From Bauldia sp965232525 (GTDB taxonomy: Bacteria; Pseudomonadota; Alphaproteobacteria; Rhizobiales; Kaistiaceae): DNA of 64,000 bases. The stretch is taken from the NCBI RefSeq assembly GCF_965232525.1, contig NZ_OZ246980.1, positions 3,968,001 to 4,032,000 of the forward strand. The letters run 5' to 3'. Positions 1 to 7,115 of the stretch are shown here, piece by piece. Made by a program: the position numbers and the translations under genes. The notes beneath the pieces were generated by a model that worked only from the letters and a program-made list of their open reading frames with translations, was not told the origin of the DNA and made no database searches. Position 1 is the first letter of the stretch; each line of letters begins with the position of its first letter.

Positions 1-178
1 GTCATGACGGTGTATCCTTCTGGTACGTATCGATGTAATATCTGGTATCATAATCGTACTACGATGCAATTACGCACTTTATAAGAACAAGGTTTGTTCC
101 AGGATACCTGCCTTAACCGAGCGCTTGCCGCGAGCGCAGAGAGTATGCTATTTAACTTTGGTATTCATTTTGCACCGA

Positions 179-577
179 ATGACAATGCCGAGAGCGTCCA
201 TGCTGCCAATTGGCGTAGAGAGCAAAGCCGAAGCCTCGAACTGCTCGATCCGATCCGTCCTTTCCAATGTCACCGGCAAGTGGCGGATGATCATTGTCCT
301 CGCGCTGGAGGACGGCCCCAGGCGGTTTGGCGAGATCAAGCGCTGCATCGGCGATGTGACGCAGCGCGTCCTGACGGAAAACCTGCGCGGCCTTCAGCGG
401 GACGGATATCTGACCCGCACCGTCCATCCGGGACCGCCGGTCGCCGTCTCCTATGAACTGACGCCCCTCGGCCGGGGTCTGCTGGCGATGCTGAAGCCGC
501 TTGTGTACTGGTCACACGAGCAGATGGACGAGGTCAAAACGGCGCGTCTGACGTACGACCGATCGCAGTCCGGGTGA
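179..577 (+). CDS. HxlR-family winged-helix transcriptional regulator
   Basis: About 132 residues with the HxlR layout: a short N-terminus, one cysteine just before the first helix (CSIRSVLSNVTGKWRM), then the winged helix including RFGEIKRCIGDVTQRVLTENLRGLQRDGYLTR and the late strand SYELTPLGRGLLAML. Members of this family bind DNA as dimers and many respond to reactive oxygen, quinones or aldehydes through the N-terminal cysteine. The reading frame is open from 125, but residues before the ATG at 179 do not look like the family; ATGs at 185 and 200 are also possible and no strong ribosome-binding site decides among them. The upstream 120 bases are AT-rich and probably hold its promoter. The target gene is not visible and may lie before the window. 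Confidence 0.85.
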   Translation: MTMPRASMLPIGVESKAEASNCSIRSVLSNVTGKWRMIIVLALEDGPRRFGEIKRCIGDVTQRVLTENLRGLQRDGYLTRTVHPGPPVAVSYELTPLGRGLLAMLKPLVYWSHEQMDEVKTARLTYDRSQSG

Positions 578-589
578 CGTGCGAGGGGG

Positions 590-1165
590 TCAGTCGCGGG
601 GTGATGCCGGAGCGCTCGCGCCGTACTCACTGCGCACCAGCCGCGCGAAGAGCTTCGAAAGCCTGACCTGATCGTCCGCCGCGATCGCGGGTCCCATCAT
701 CTGGGATCCGACGAAAACCGCATAATCGAGTTGTGCCAGGGAACGGGCGTCGTCGCCGGGAAGGCCGAACCGCTTCCGATAAAGCGCGGTGACGTATTCG
801 ATACGCCGTTCGTCGACGACTGCGATCTTTTCTGCCACCGCCCTGTCCTGATAGCCGAGGCGGCGGATGCCCACTTCGACACGGTGGTCCAGGGACAGGG
901 CGAACGCATCGAGGTTTTCGACTTGGGCATCCGGGTCGGCGACGGCCTTGTTCGCATCGATCGCCGCCGTCGTGTTCTTGTCCTGCCAGTATTGGAGGAG
1001 CGCGGCCAGGAAGTCCGCCTGATCGTCAAAGTGATGGTAAAAGGAGCCGATGGTCCGATCTGCCGCTCGGCAGAGCGCCGCGAGCTTCAGGGCGTCCGGA
1101 CCGTCATCGGCAAGGCGTGCCAGGCCGAACGCGAGCCAGTCCTCGCGGCGAAACCGCTTCCTCAC
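590..1165 (-). CDS. TetR-family transcriptional regulator
   Basis: 191 residues. The N-terminal helix-turn-helix is clear (LAALCRAADRTIGSFYHHF, then DDQADFLAALLQYW); the rest is the all-helical ligand and dimerisation domain typical of TetR repressors. The frame is open to 1279, but the GTG at 1163-1165 overlaps the stop of the upstream membrane-protein gene in a GTGA arrangement, so I place the start there. It is the second gene of a two-gene operon whose promoter carries a long palindrome at 1556-1588, which suggests autorepression. The ligand is unknown. Confidence 0.85.
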   Translation of the reverse strand: MRKRFRREDWLAFGLARLADDGPDALKLAALCRAADRTIGSFYHHFDDQADFLAALLQYWQDKNTTAAIDANKAVADPDAQVENLDAFALSLDHRVEVGIRRLGYQDRAVAEKIAVVDERRIEYVTALYRKRFGLPGDDARSLAQLDYAVFVGSQMMGPAIAADDQVRLSKLFARLVRSEYGASAPASPRD

Positions 1166-1536
1166 GATACGGCGATCCCGACAAGGCCGAGGACGAGCAC
1201 CGGGGCGAACAGCCAGCCCTGCGGCATGTCGGTGAACCTCTGTCGTTTGAGGACCGGCAGTGCGAGCCCCCAAATGCAAAGGAAAGCTGCCAGGAGTATT
1301 CCGACCAGACCAAACGCCGTCGCGAAGTATCCATACCCGGCCGCGACGAACAAACCGGCCATCAGGATCAGGACGAAGGACACGTTATGCCAGCAATAGT
1401 AGTTCACATACTTCGCCACTGGGGCGATATCTTGAGCATTCAGCAAGGGCCTGGCGACGGTGCGGCCGCCCGGGACGAGATGGATCGCTGCGATCAGGCC
1501 CGACACGACACCCGCTGCGACGAACCAGTAATCCAT
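1162..1536 (-). CDS. Small four-helix integral membrane protein, TetR-regulated
   Basis: 124 residues with about four hydrophobic helices (roughly residues 1-20, 50-70, 73-93 and 105-124). A YVNYYCWHNVSF segment between helices one and two could carry a functional Trp-His pair. I do not recognise a named family. It is translationally coupled to the TetR gene by a 4-base overlap and transcribed first, so it is the likely target of that repressor. The start ATG at 1536 lies 20 bases after the 33-bp palindrome. A role in handling a small hydrophobic compound is inference from the regulator only. Confidence 0.7.
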   Translation of the reverse strand: MDYWFVAAGVVSGLIAAIHLVPGGRTVARPLLNAQDIAPVAKYVNYYCWHNVSFVLILMAGLFVAAGYGYFATAFGLVGILLAAFLCIWGLALPVLKRQRFTDMPQGWLFAPVLVLGLVGIAVS

Positions 1537-1555
1537 GGATACCTCTCAACGCGGT

Positions 1556-1588
1556 CACATACATAACATATCATATGTTATGTATGTG
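1556..1588. promoter_or_regulatory. 33-bp perfect palindrome, probable TetR operator
   Basis: Two 16-base arms (1556-1571 and 1573-1588) are exact reverse complements around a single central C at 1572. It is AT-rich in GC-rich DNA and sits 20 bases upstream of the membrane protein/TetR operon start. TetR regulators commonly bind palindromes overlapping their own promoter, so this is very probably the operator; the assignment is inference from position. Confidence 0.75.
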
Positions 1589-1899
1589 TCAACGATGCTA
1601 ACCGGCTGATCGACCTGCGTTTGTTGAGGCGAGCCGCCATGCCTGACGCTGACGGGTGCGCGTCAGAGTCTCGGCCTGATGGACACCCAGCCGACCGGCC
1701 CGGATGGCCAGCCGGGCCACACAACCTTCTCAGCCGCGCGCTTTTCTGAGGTCGCTTGAGTGTCTTCGGTCCGTCGATTAGGGTTTCCGGCAGCAGCCAC
1801 CACAACGGCAACTGATCCGATCATAGACAAGCAGGAGTGGATCAGCTCTCCTTCTGGCCGGTCCATGGCACCAACCCGAAGGGTAAGGAGACCTCGGCG
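1589..1899. other. Intergenic region without a recognisable gene
   Basis: About 310 bases between the divergent TetR operon and the first cysteine-rich protein gene. Short open frames exist on both strands but none has family features or a ribosome-binding site. It should hold the promoter of the gene starting at 1900; an AAGGAG-like site precedes that start. I see nothing else. Confidence 0.5.
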
Positions 1900-2268
1900 A
1901 TGCTCCGTCTCTTTCTTGGATTTTCCGCTGCGATCTGCGCTTCGGCGGCTTTAGCCGGGCAGACCGTGACCACGACGGCCTGCCCTGTTGGCGACAATTG
2001 CGGAAAAGTCGAATATGACATCCGCAAGACGTCGACGATTTTCTATATGCGCCTGTCCTGTACTACGGCGCAAACGCCGTATTACAACAGCGATGACAAC
2101 AAGGACACCAGTAAATGCACCTCCCCGAATGTCAAGATCTCATGCGACAACATTGATGGGCATGTCGATGGTGAATATGTCATCATAACCTGCAATTGGC
2201 CGGGGAACACCAACAATCACAAGGCACAAATCTTGTGCACGACCAATTGCTCCAAGAAAAATCACTAG
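1900..2268 (+). CDS. Small secreted cysteine-rich protein, copy A
   Basis: 122 residues. The start is the ATG at 1900, preceded by AAGGAG; the frame extends upstream to 1837 without a signal. Residues 1-20 (MLRLFLGFSAAICASAALAG) form a classical Sec signal peptide. The mature part has 8 cysteines and many Asn, Thr and Lys residues; cysteine gaps are 5, 19, 18, 8, 15, 14 and 3. A hydrophobic alternating strand (IFYMRLSC) leads into the third cysteine. This layout recurs in four other genes of the window (2305-2628, 9088-9459, 22942-23298, 33000-33320). Probably a disulfide-stabilised, beta-rich periplasmic or extracellular protein. No known family is recognised and no function is proposed. Confidence 0.7.
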   Translation: MLRLFLGFSAAICASAALAGQTVTTTACPVGDNCGKVEYDIRKTSTIFYMRLSCTTAQTPYYNSDDNKDTSKCTSPNVKISCDNIDGHVDGEYVIITCNWPGNTNNHKAQILCTTNCSKKNH

Positions 2269-2304
2269 ACTTTCCCTGAGGCTCTTTGCCGCAGCGCTTT
2301 CTGT

Positions 2305-2628
2305 CTAGTCGCAGGATTTGATCTTCACGGTAAAATAGTTGTGGGCTTTGAGACCCGCGTGCGAGCATTCGCACGTTGCAGGATGCTCACTTTTAACGCA
2401 GTCGACCGATTTGGTGTTATTGATATTGCAATCATAGCTCGACTTCTTGATTTCTTTGTTTCCGTTACAGTTGAGCCATATGAATATACTGGAAATCTCG
2501 CTGAGTTCGTACCGCTTCTGGCAGGGCGCCGTATCGCAGTTGAACCACTGGTTTTTGTCATACCCGAGCGCCTGCTGGTGGGGCAGAAACCCGACCAAGA
2601 GGAGGGCGGCCAAGCAGAACGTCCTCAT
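2305..2628 (-). CDS. Small secreted cysteine-rich protein, copy B
   Basis: 107 residues from the ATG at 2628, chosen because a signal peptide starts there (MRTFCLAALLLVGFLPHQ). The mature part has 8 cysteines with gaps 4, 17, 12, 9, 8, 1 and 17, almost the same spacing as copy C near 9.1-9.5 kb. Beta-strand-like alternation precedes the third and last cysteines (IFIWLNC, YFTVKIKSC). It converges with copy A, with only 36 bases between the stops. The gene is AT-richer than its neighbours. Function unknown. Confidence 0.7.
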   Translation of the reverse strand: MRTFCLAALLLVGFLPHQQALGYDKNQWFNCDTAPCQKRYELSEISSIFIWLNCNGNKEIKKSSYDCNINNTKSVDCVKSEHPATCECSHAGLKAHNYFTVKIKSCD

Positions 2629-2795
2629 AAGCAGCTCCACACTAACGCCGCGGGCCCCGCCCGCAATATGGTGATCGCTCGCTCCCTTCCGGGTATCGAA
2701 CCCGTCGAGAATGACGATAGAAGAACGGGATGGCAACCCGACGGCCTCGGTAGGCCGGGGGTGACGCGGGGCATGAACACCACTCGGAGACCGAC

Positions 2796-3641
2796 ATGAC
2801 GACCGGCGTGTTCGCGATGGTGCTGGGCGCGGCGGTGCTCCATGCGGCCTGGAATGCGCTGGTCAAGGTGCATGCCGATCGGCTGGTCATGATCGCCATC
2901 ATGATGATGAGCCAGGTCGCCATTGCCCTGCTGGTCGTTCCGTTCGTGGCATTCCCGACCCCGGAAAGCTGGCCCTATATTTGGGCGTCGACCGCGCTCA
3001 ACACTGCCTACTGCGTGTTTCTGATCAACGCCTATCGCTATGGCGATCTGAGCCACGTCTATCCCATTTCCCGCGGCTCCGCGCCGCTGATCGTCGCGGT
3101 CCTGTCCATTGCCATCGTCGGCGAAACCTTGAGCCGCCAGGCCGGCCTATCTGTCGTCGTCATCGCGCTCGGGATCATGAGCATGACCCTGACCCGCGGC
3201 GCGGAGGGCTTCAGGGAACCGCGGGCGATGCTCTATGCGGTGGGCACCGGCGTGTTCATCGCCGGCTACACCGTCGTCGACGGCCTCGGCGCCCGCCTTG
3301 CGGAGAGTGCCAACAGCTACACCTTCTGGGTCCACCTGGTGAACGGCATCCCGATTGCCCTGTTGGCGCTCTATCTGCGCAGAGGTCAGATATCCGAGTC
3401 GGTGCGCAAATCATGGAAGGTCGGCATCCTCGGCGGCATCATATCGCTGCTCGCGTACTGGATCGTCATCTGGGCGATGACCCAGGCGCCGTTGGCACTG
3501 GTCTCCGCCGTCCGGGAAACCAGCATGGTGTTCGCGGTGCTGATCGGCGTCGTCTTCCTCAAGGAGCGCCTCAACCTGGCGCGGCTGGCATCGATCGCCA
3601 TGACGCTGATCGGCACGGTCATGCTCAAGCTGTCGCGGTGA
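2796..3641 (+). CDS. DMT-superfamily (EamA) transporter
   Basis: 281 residues forming two EamA repeats of about five transmembrane helices each. The C-terminal repeat ends with the typical APLALVSAVRETSMVFAVLIG and VFLKERLNLARLASI segments. Such inner-membrane carriers export amino acids, nucleosides or metabolites; the substrate cannot be read from the sequence. The last 270-odd bases are repeated at 4193-4481 beyond the next gene. Confidence 0.85.
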   Translation: MTTGVFAMVLGAAVLHAAWNALVKVHADRLVMIAIMMMSQVAIALLVVPFVAFPTPESWPYIWASTALNTAYCVFLINAYRYGDLSHVYPISRGSAPLIVAVLSIAIVGETLSRQAGLSVVVIALGIMSMTLTRGAEGFREPRAMLYAVGTGVFIAGYTVVDGLGARLAESANSYTFWVHLVNGIPIALLALYLRRGQISESVRKSWKVGILGGIISLLAYWIVIWAMTQAPLALVSAVRETSMVFAVLIGVVFLKERLNLARLASIAMTLIGTVMLKLSR

Positions 3642-3652
3642 GCGTCGTTCCT
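3367..3652 (+). repeat. Direct repeat, copy 1 (3' third of the DMT gene)
   Basis: The sequence from the GCTCTATCTGCGCAG segment through the DMT stop codon and about ten bases beyond is present again at 4193-4481 in the same orientation. The copies differ by scattered substitutions and by a short divergent stretch near the left end. Confidence 0.85.
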
Positions 3653-3822
3653 GTTGACGAATGCTGCGCGTTGGACGAATGCCGGCCACAACCTTTGACG
3701 CGTGCCAAAGCTGATACCAGACCGCCTCTACGATTGAGTAGCGTTGGTGACTGTCGGCCAGCGTTCGTGCATACCATAGGCTATTCTGTTCTATGCGGGA
3801 CGTTTTCAAGGAGATTTTGAAG

Positions 3823-4191
3823 ATGATCGCGTATGCTACGCTTGGCACAAACGACATGGACCGTTCGATTGCTTTCTACGATGCCGTGTTCGGTGCGATC
3901 GGTGGCGTGCGGCAAGTCACGACTCGAACCTGGACACAGTACGGCCGTGGAGAAGAGCGGGCAGAGGTCTGCCTAACCCGTCCATATGACGGCAAAGCGG
4001 CAACGAGCGGTAACGGGACGATGCTTGCATTCGAGACCGAAGACCACGCGGCTGTGAACGCTTTCCATGCAGCCGCCCTTGCACATGGTGGAGAAGATGC
4101 CGGTGAGCCTGGCTTGCGAGAAGGCACACACTACGTTGCTTATGTGCGGGATCCCGAAGGCAATAAACTCTGCGTTTTCGCGCCGAAGTAA
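3823..4191 (+). CDS. VOC-family (glyoxalase-like) protein
   Basis: 122 residues with the vicinal-oxygen-chelate pattern: N-terminal beta strand MIAYATLGTNDMDRSIAFYD, a central strand with WTQYGRG, FETEDHAAVNAFHAAAL and the closing YVAYVRDPEGNKLCVF. VOC proteins act as small dioxygenases, isomerases or resistance proteins; this single-module size is typical of dimeric members of unknown substrate. The ATG at 3823 aligns with the family start and follows a GGAG-like site; the frame is open to 3793. It lies between two copies of the DMT 3' end, so recombination between them would delete it. Confidence 0.85.
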   Translation: MIAYATLGTNDMDRSIAFYDAVFGAIGGVRQVTTRTWTQYGRGEERAEVCLTRPYDGKAATSGNGTMLAFETEDHAAVNAFHAAALAHGGEDAGEPGLREGTHYVAYVRDPEGNKLCVFAPK

Positions 4192-4192
4192 C

Positions 4193-4481
4193 CCGCTCTA
4201 TCTGCGCAGGGGCCGGGTTTTCGTGTCGGTGCGCAAATCATGGAAGGTCGGCGTGCTCGGCGGCGTCATATCGCTGGTCGCGTACTGGATCGTCATCTGG
4301 GCGATGACCCAGGCGCCGTTGGCACTGGTTTCCGCCGTCCGGGAAACCAGCATGGTGTTCGCGGTGCTGATCGGCATCGTCTTCCTCAAGGAGCGCCTCA
4401 ACCTGGCGCGCCTCGCATCCATCGCCACCACGCTGATCGGGACCGTCATGCTCAAGCTGTCGCGGTGAGCGTCGTTTCCTG
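4193..4481 (+). pseudogene. Truncated duplicate of the DMT transporter C-terminus
   Basis: Starting one base after the VOC stop codon, about 90 codons reproduce the last third of the transporter at 2796-3641, stopping at 4468, with the match continuing to about 4481. Over the 79 C-terminal residues I count five differences, all conservative or mild (I/V, I/V, L/V, V/I, M/T). There is no start codon or N-terminal half. The frame is intact, so this looks like a recombined piece of a functional homologue rather than a long-decayed gene. Confidence 0.8.
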
Positions 4482-4510
4482 CGGCAGGGCGCGGCGGAGA
4501 AGGTCGGCGA

Positions 4511-4930
4511 TCACAATGACTTCGTGAAGAACATCTCCGGGTCACCCTCATCGAGCCCGCGGAGTTCACCGCAGTAGTGCCAATCGGACGCTTGGAGAAG
4601 GGCTTGCATGGGCGCATTCGACCGGTTGGTTGAGGTCCATAGTTCTGGATAACCCTTGGCCTCTGAGGACTTGAGAAGCCCTCGCCCAACCCCCCGTCTT
4701 CGGAAATTCGGATGTACGATGAGAAGAGAAATGAATGGCTTCTCAAAGAAGTAGCGGTGATCCAAACAACAAAAGGCAATGACTCGGCCATCTTCGACGG
4801 CCAAACTGAGCCCGCCGTTTTCAGCGATCGAACCCATGTATCTCTCCCTCTGCCGAGAACCGATGACGCGTTGATCGATCGTGACCGCGCCGTGAACGTC
4901 CTGCGGCGTCGAAGCGTCTCTCGTTTGCAT
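4511..4930 (-). CDS. GNAT-family N-acetyltransferase
   Basis: 139 residues with the GNAT core: a hydrophobic strand FISLLIVHPNFRRRGVGRGLL containing the acetyl-CoA pyrophosphate loop (R-R-x-G-x-G), then ELWTSTNRSNAPMQALLQASDW, the usual motif B (Asn followed by helix). A GGGAGG ribosome-binding site precedes the ATG. It transfers an acetyl group from acetyl-CoA to an amine; the substrate is unknown. Confidence 0.85.
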   Translation of the reverse strand: MQTRDASTPQDVHGAVTIDQRVIGSRQRERYMGSIAENGGLSLAVEDGRVIAFCCLDHRYFFEKPFISLLIVHPNFRRRGVGRGLLKSSEAKGYPELWTSTNRSNAPMQALLQASDWHYCGELRGLDEGDPEMFFTKSL

Positions 4931-4998
4931 GGATGTGCCTCCCAGGCGGATGCCTGCGGCCCTGTTTCGTTAAGTCAGATCATCCCGCCGTCTCCGAC

Positions 4999-5517
4999 CT
5001 AAACACACCGCTCCAGAATCGCGTCCACCACCCGCTCAAGCGGCGCCGTGGCGTCGATGACAATACCCGTCGGGATGTCTTCTTTCGTTTCGTGCAGACG
5101 CAGGATCAGGTCGCGCTCAGCGGCCTGTCCGCCAAACTCGTCGTCCGGTCGCCGCGCCAGCCGTCGGACCAGCGTGTCGCGATCGATATCGAGAACGAAA
5201 ACCCGATCGAACACATCGACGAAGCGGGAGAAATTTCGAGAGCCGCCGCAAAAGAACGAGGCAGCGTGGCTCCGGTCGGCGGCCAGCGCCCTGACCTTGT
5301 CGATATCCCAGATCCCATGCGCGTGCACCCAAGCAACCGCGTCCGCCTCGTTTAGGTGGAGAGGGCGATCCACCGGTTTCCCGGTCTCGGGATCGCCCGG
5401 ATAAGCCAGATCGCGGTCGCCGTTGAGGGCGTGATAACCGCGCCGCCGCAGTTCGTGGCAGACGGCGGTCTTGCCGGTCCCCGACACGCCTTCGATCAGA
5501 TAGTTTCGGACGCCCAT
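4999..5517 (-). CDS. P-loop NTPase, small kinase-like
   Basis: 172 residues beginning MGVRNYLIEGVSGTGKT, with a Walker A motif GVSGTGKT at residues 10-17. A later DRVFVLDIDRDTLVRRLARR segment resembles the lid and base-recognition region of nucleotide/nucleoside kinases. Size and motif order fit the adenylate-kinase/AAA_18 group that phosphorylates a nucleoside or small molecule. The frame runs further upstream to 5688 but those residues are Arg/Pro-rich and unlike the family, so I start at 5517. Confidence 0.75.
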   Translation of the reverse strand: MGVRNYLIEGVSGTGKTAVCHELRRRGYHALNGDRDLAYPGDPETGKPVDRPLHLNEADAVAWVHAHGIWDIDKVRALAADRSHAASFFCGGSRNFSRFVDVFDRVFVLDIDRDTLVRRLARRPDDEFGGQAAERDLILRLHETKEDIPTGIVIDATAPLERVVDAILERCV

Positions 5518-5650
5518 CCTGATCCTCTGCCGAAGGCGCGACGCCCATCGTTGCGCACGGCCGTCCGCCACGGCGGCGTACCTTCCGCGCGGCGCATCTG
5601 CTTCGCGACGACTTGGAGGCCCAGGTCGGCTGTCGTCTTGGCAGAATAGC

Positions 5651-6931
5651 TCACGATTGGAGCCGCTCCGCGGATACATCGATTTCATTCCGGAGGCGGA
5701 GAACTGCCAGAATGGTCAGCGCATTCAGGAAACCGAGGACCAGGATCGAGCCAACTTCGCTGTGTATGTGGGCGAGCACGCCAAGCCCTACCGAAAGAGG
5801 AATGGCGATAGTGCCGGTCACCGACCGAGCCGCCGCTTCGAAGTAAGGGCGCTGGTCGCCAGGAACAGCCTGGACGAGATAGAGCGTCCGGGCCACGGTG
5901 AGCCCCCGCGTCGCCGTCGCAATGGCAAAGACGACCCCGGCGTAATGCGGGCGGTCATGGATGCTGGGATCGACCGTCACGGCAATCGCATAGCCTGCGG
6001 CCGCGAGTGCCACCAGGCAGCAACCCACCATGACCATCTTGATCGAGTATTTTGAGATCCAATGCCACACCGGTGCGCTGAGGATGACACCCAGACTGGC
6101 GGCAATCACGAACAGGCTGAGAGAATTGTGTTCCTCCGCGTGCAGGGACGCAGCGTGAATCGCGTAAAAGGGCATGGCGAATTCGATCGACAGCATCATC
6201 ACCCAAGCCACAACCACCCGACGGAACCAACCCAGTTTGGAAGCGTCCTTGAACGCGCCAACGGTCTTACGAAGGGTGCCCCCGGCGCTGGCGTCTTTCT
6301 CGCCCGGTATCGCCTGCGAACGTTCGGTGGCGGGTTCGCGGATGAGCGTCACCACGAGCGCGGAAGCAACGCAACCGATGACGCCCGCCCAAAGCAGCAC
6401 CACATGACCGTGCAGGGGATTTTCGTGCGTGAGCAGGTCTATTGTAGCCCAGGCCACCCCAATGGTCAGCGCAGCCCCGATCGCGACATGAACAAACGAA
6501 ACCTTGCTGCGATTTTCGCGGTTGAGCAAATCCCCGAGAAGCTGCTGGTAGGCGATGCGGCAGAGCCCTTGGAAAACGCCGACCAAGACGGCTGCGAGGC
6601 CGAAGAAAATGATCAGCGTGGTGTTTTCGTGCAGGTGAGCACTCACTCCAACCAGGCCGAGCGATAGGCCGATGCAGACGAGCCCGATCGACCAGTACAG
6701 TTTTCTCTGGCGCGCGCCGGAGATAACCGGAGCCGAAAAGATCTGCCCGATAATGCGCGACACCTGAACGGTTGGCAGCAATAACCCGGCCAAAATAACC
6801 GGCGCGCCCGAAGCGATATAAATGAAGGGAAGAACAAATTTCGGGCTGCCGACGTTATTGGCAAAATCGACGAATGTGCCCTGCCCCATTATAGCCCAGT
6901 AATTCCACCGCTGCCCGACGTTCTTTGTCAA
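5651..6931 (-). CDS. MFS-like membrane transporter
   Basis: 426 residues with about 12 transmembrane helices and a hydrophilic central loop (around residues 200-235), as expected for the major facilitator superfamily. The substrate is unknown. The start appears to be TTG at 6931 with AAGAGG six bases upstream; an internal ATG (residue 15) is the alternative. The gene stands apart from its neighbours and is divergent from the metalloprotease gene. Confidence 0.75.
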   Translation of the reverse strand: MTKNVGQRWNYWAIMGQGTFVDFANNVGSPKFVLPFIYIASGAPVILAGLLLPTVQVSRIIGQIFSAPVISGARQRKLYWSIGLVCIGLSLGLVGVSAHLHENTTLIIFFGLAAVLVGVFQGLCRIAYQQLLGDLLNRENRSKVSFVHVAIGAALTIGVAWATIDLLTHENPLHGHVVLLWAGVIGCVASALVVTLIREPATERSQAIPGEKDASAGGTLRKTVGAFKDASKLGWFRRVVVAWVMMLSIEFAMPFYAIHAASLHAEEHNSLSLFVIAASLGVILSAPVWHWISKYSIKMVMVGCCLVALAAAGYAIAVTVDPSIHDRPHYAGVVFAIATATRGLTVARTLYLVQAVPGDQRPYFEAAARSVTGTIAIPLSVGLGVLAHIHSEVGSILVLGFLNALTILAVLRLRNEIDVSAERLQS

Positions 6932-7115
6932 TTATCGCCTCTTGCCGAACGGGCTTGGCAGGTGAGCGCTGCACCTCGGGCAGCGATGCCAGCCCTGAAA
7001 TAAGTTCCCACCGCCGGCCGGTGTGACGGTGATCATTGCACATCGTCCGCGCCTCCAGAACGGTAATTGCGACGGCATAGTCCGCATCCGCTGCCAACCG
7101 GGGAAGGAAGGCGAG

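Noticed and set aside
4067..4468. 133-codon open frame ending in the DMT duplicate
   Set aside because: Its first third is an out-of-frame reading of the VOC gene; only the part after 4193 is homologous to the transporter, so it is treated as a gene fragment.
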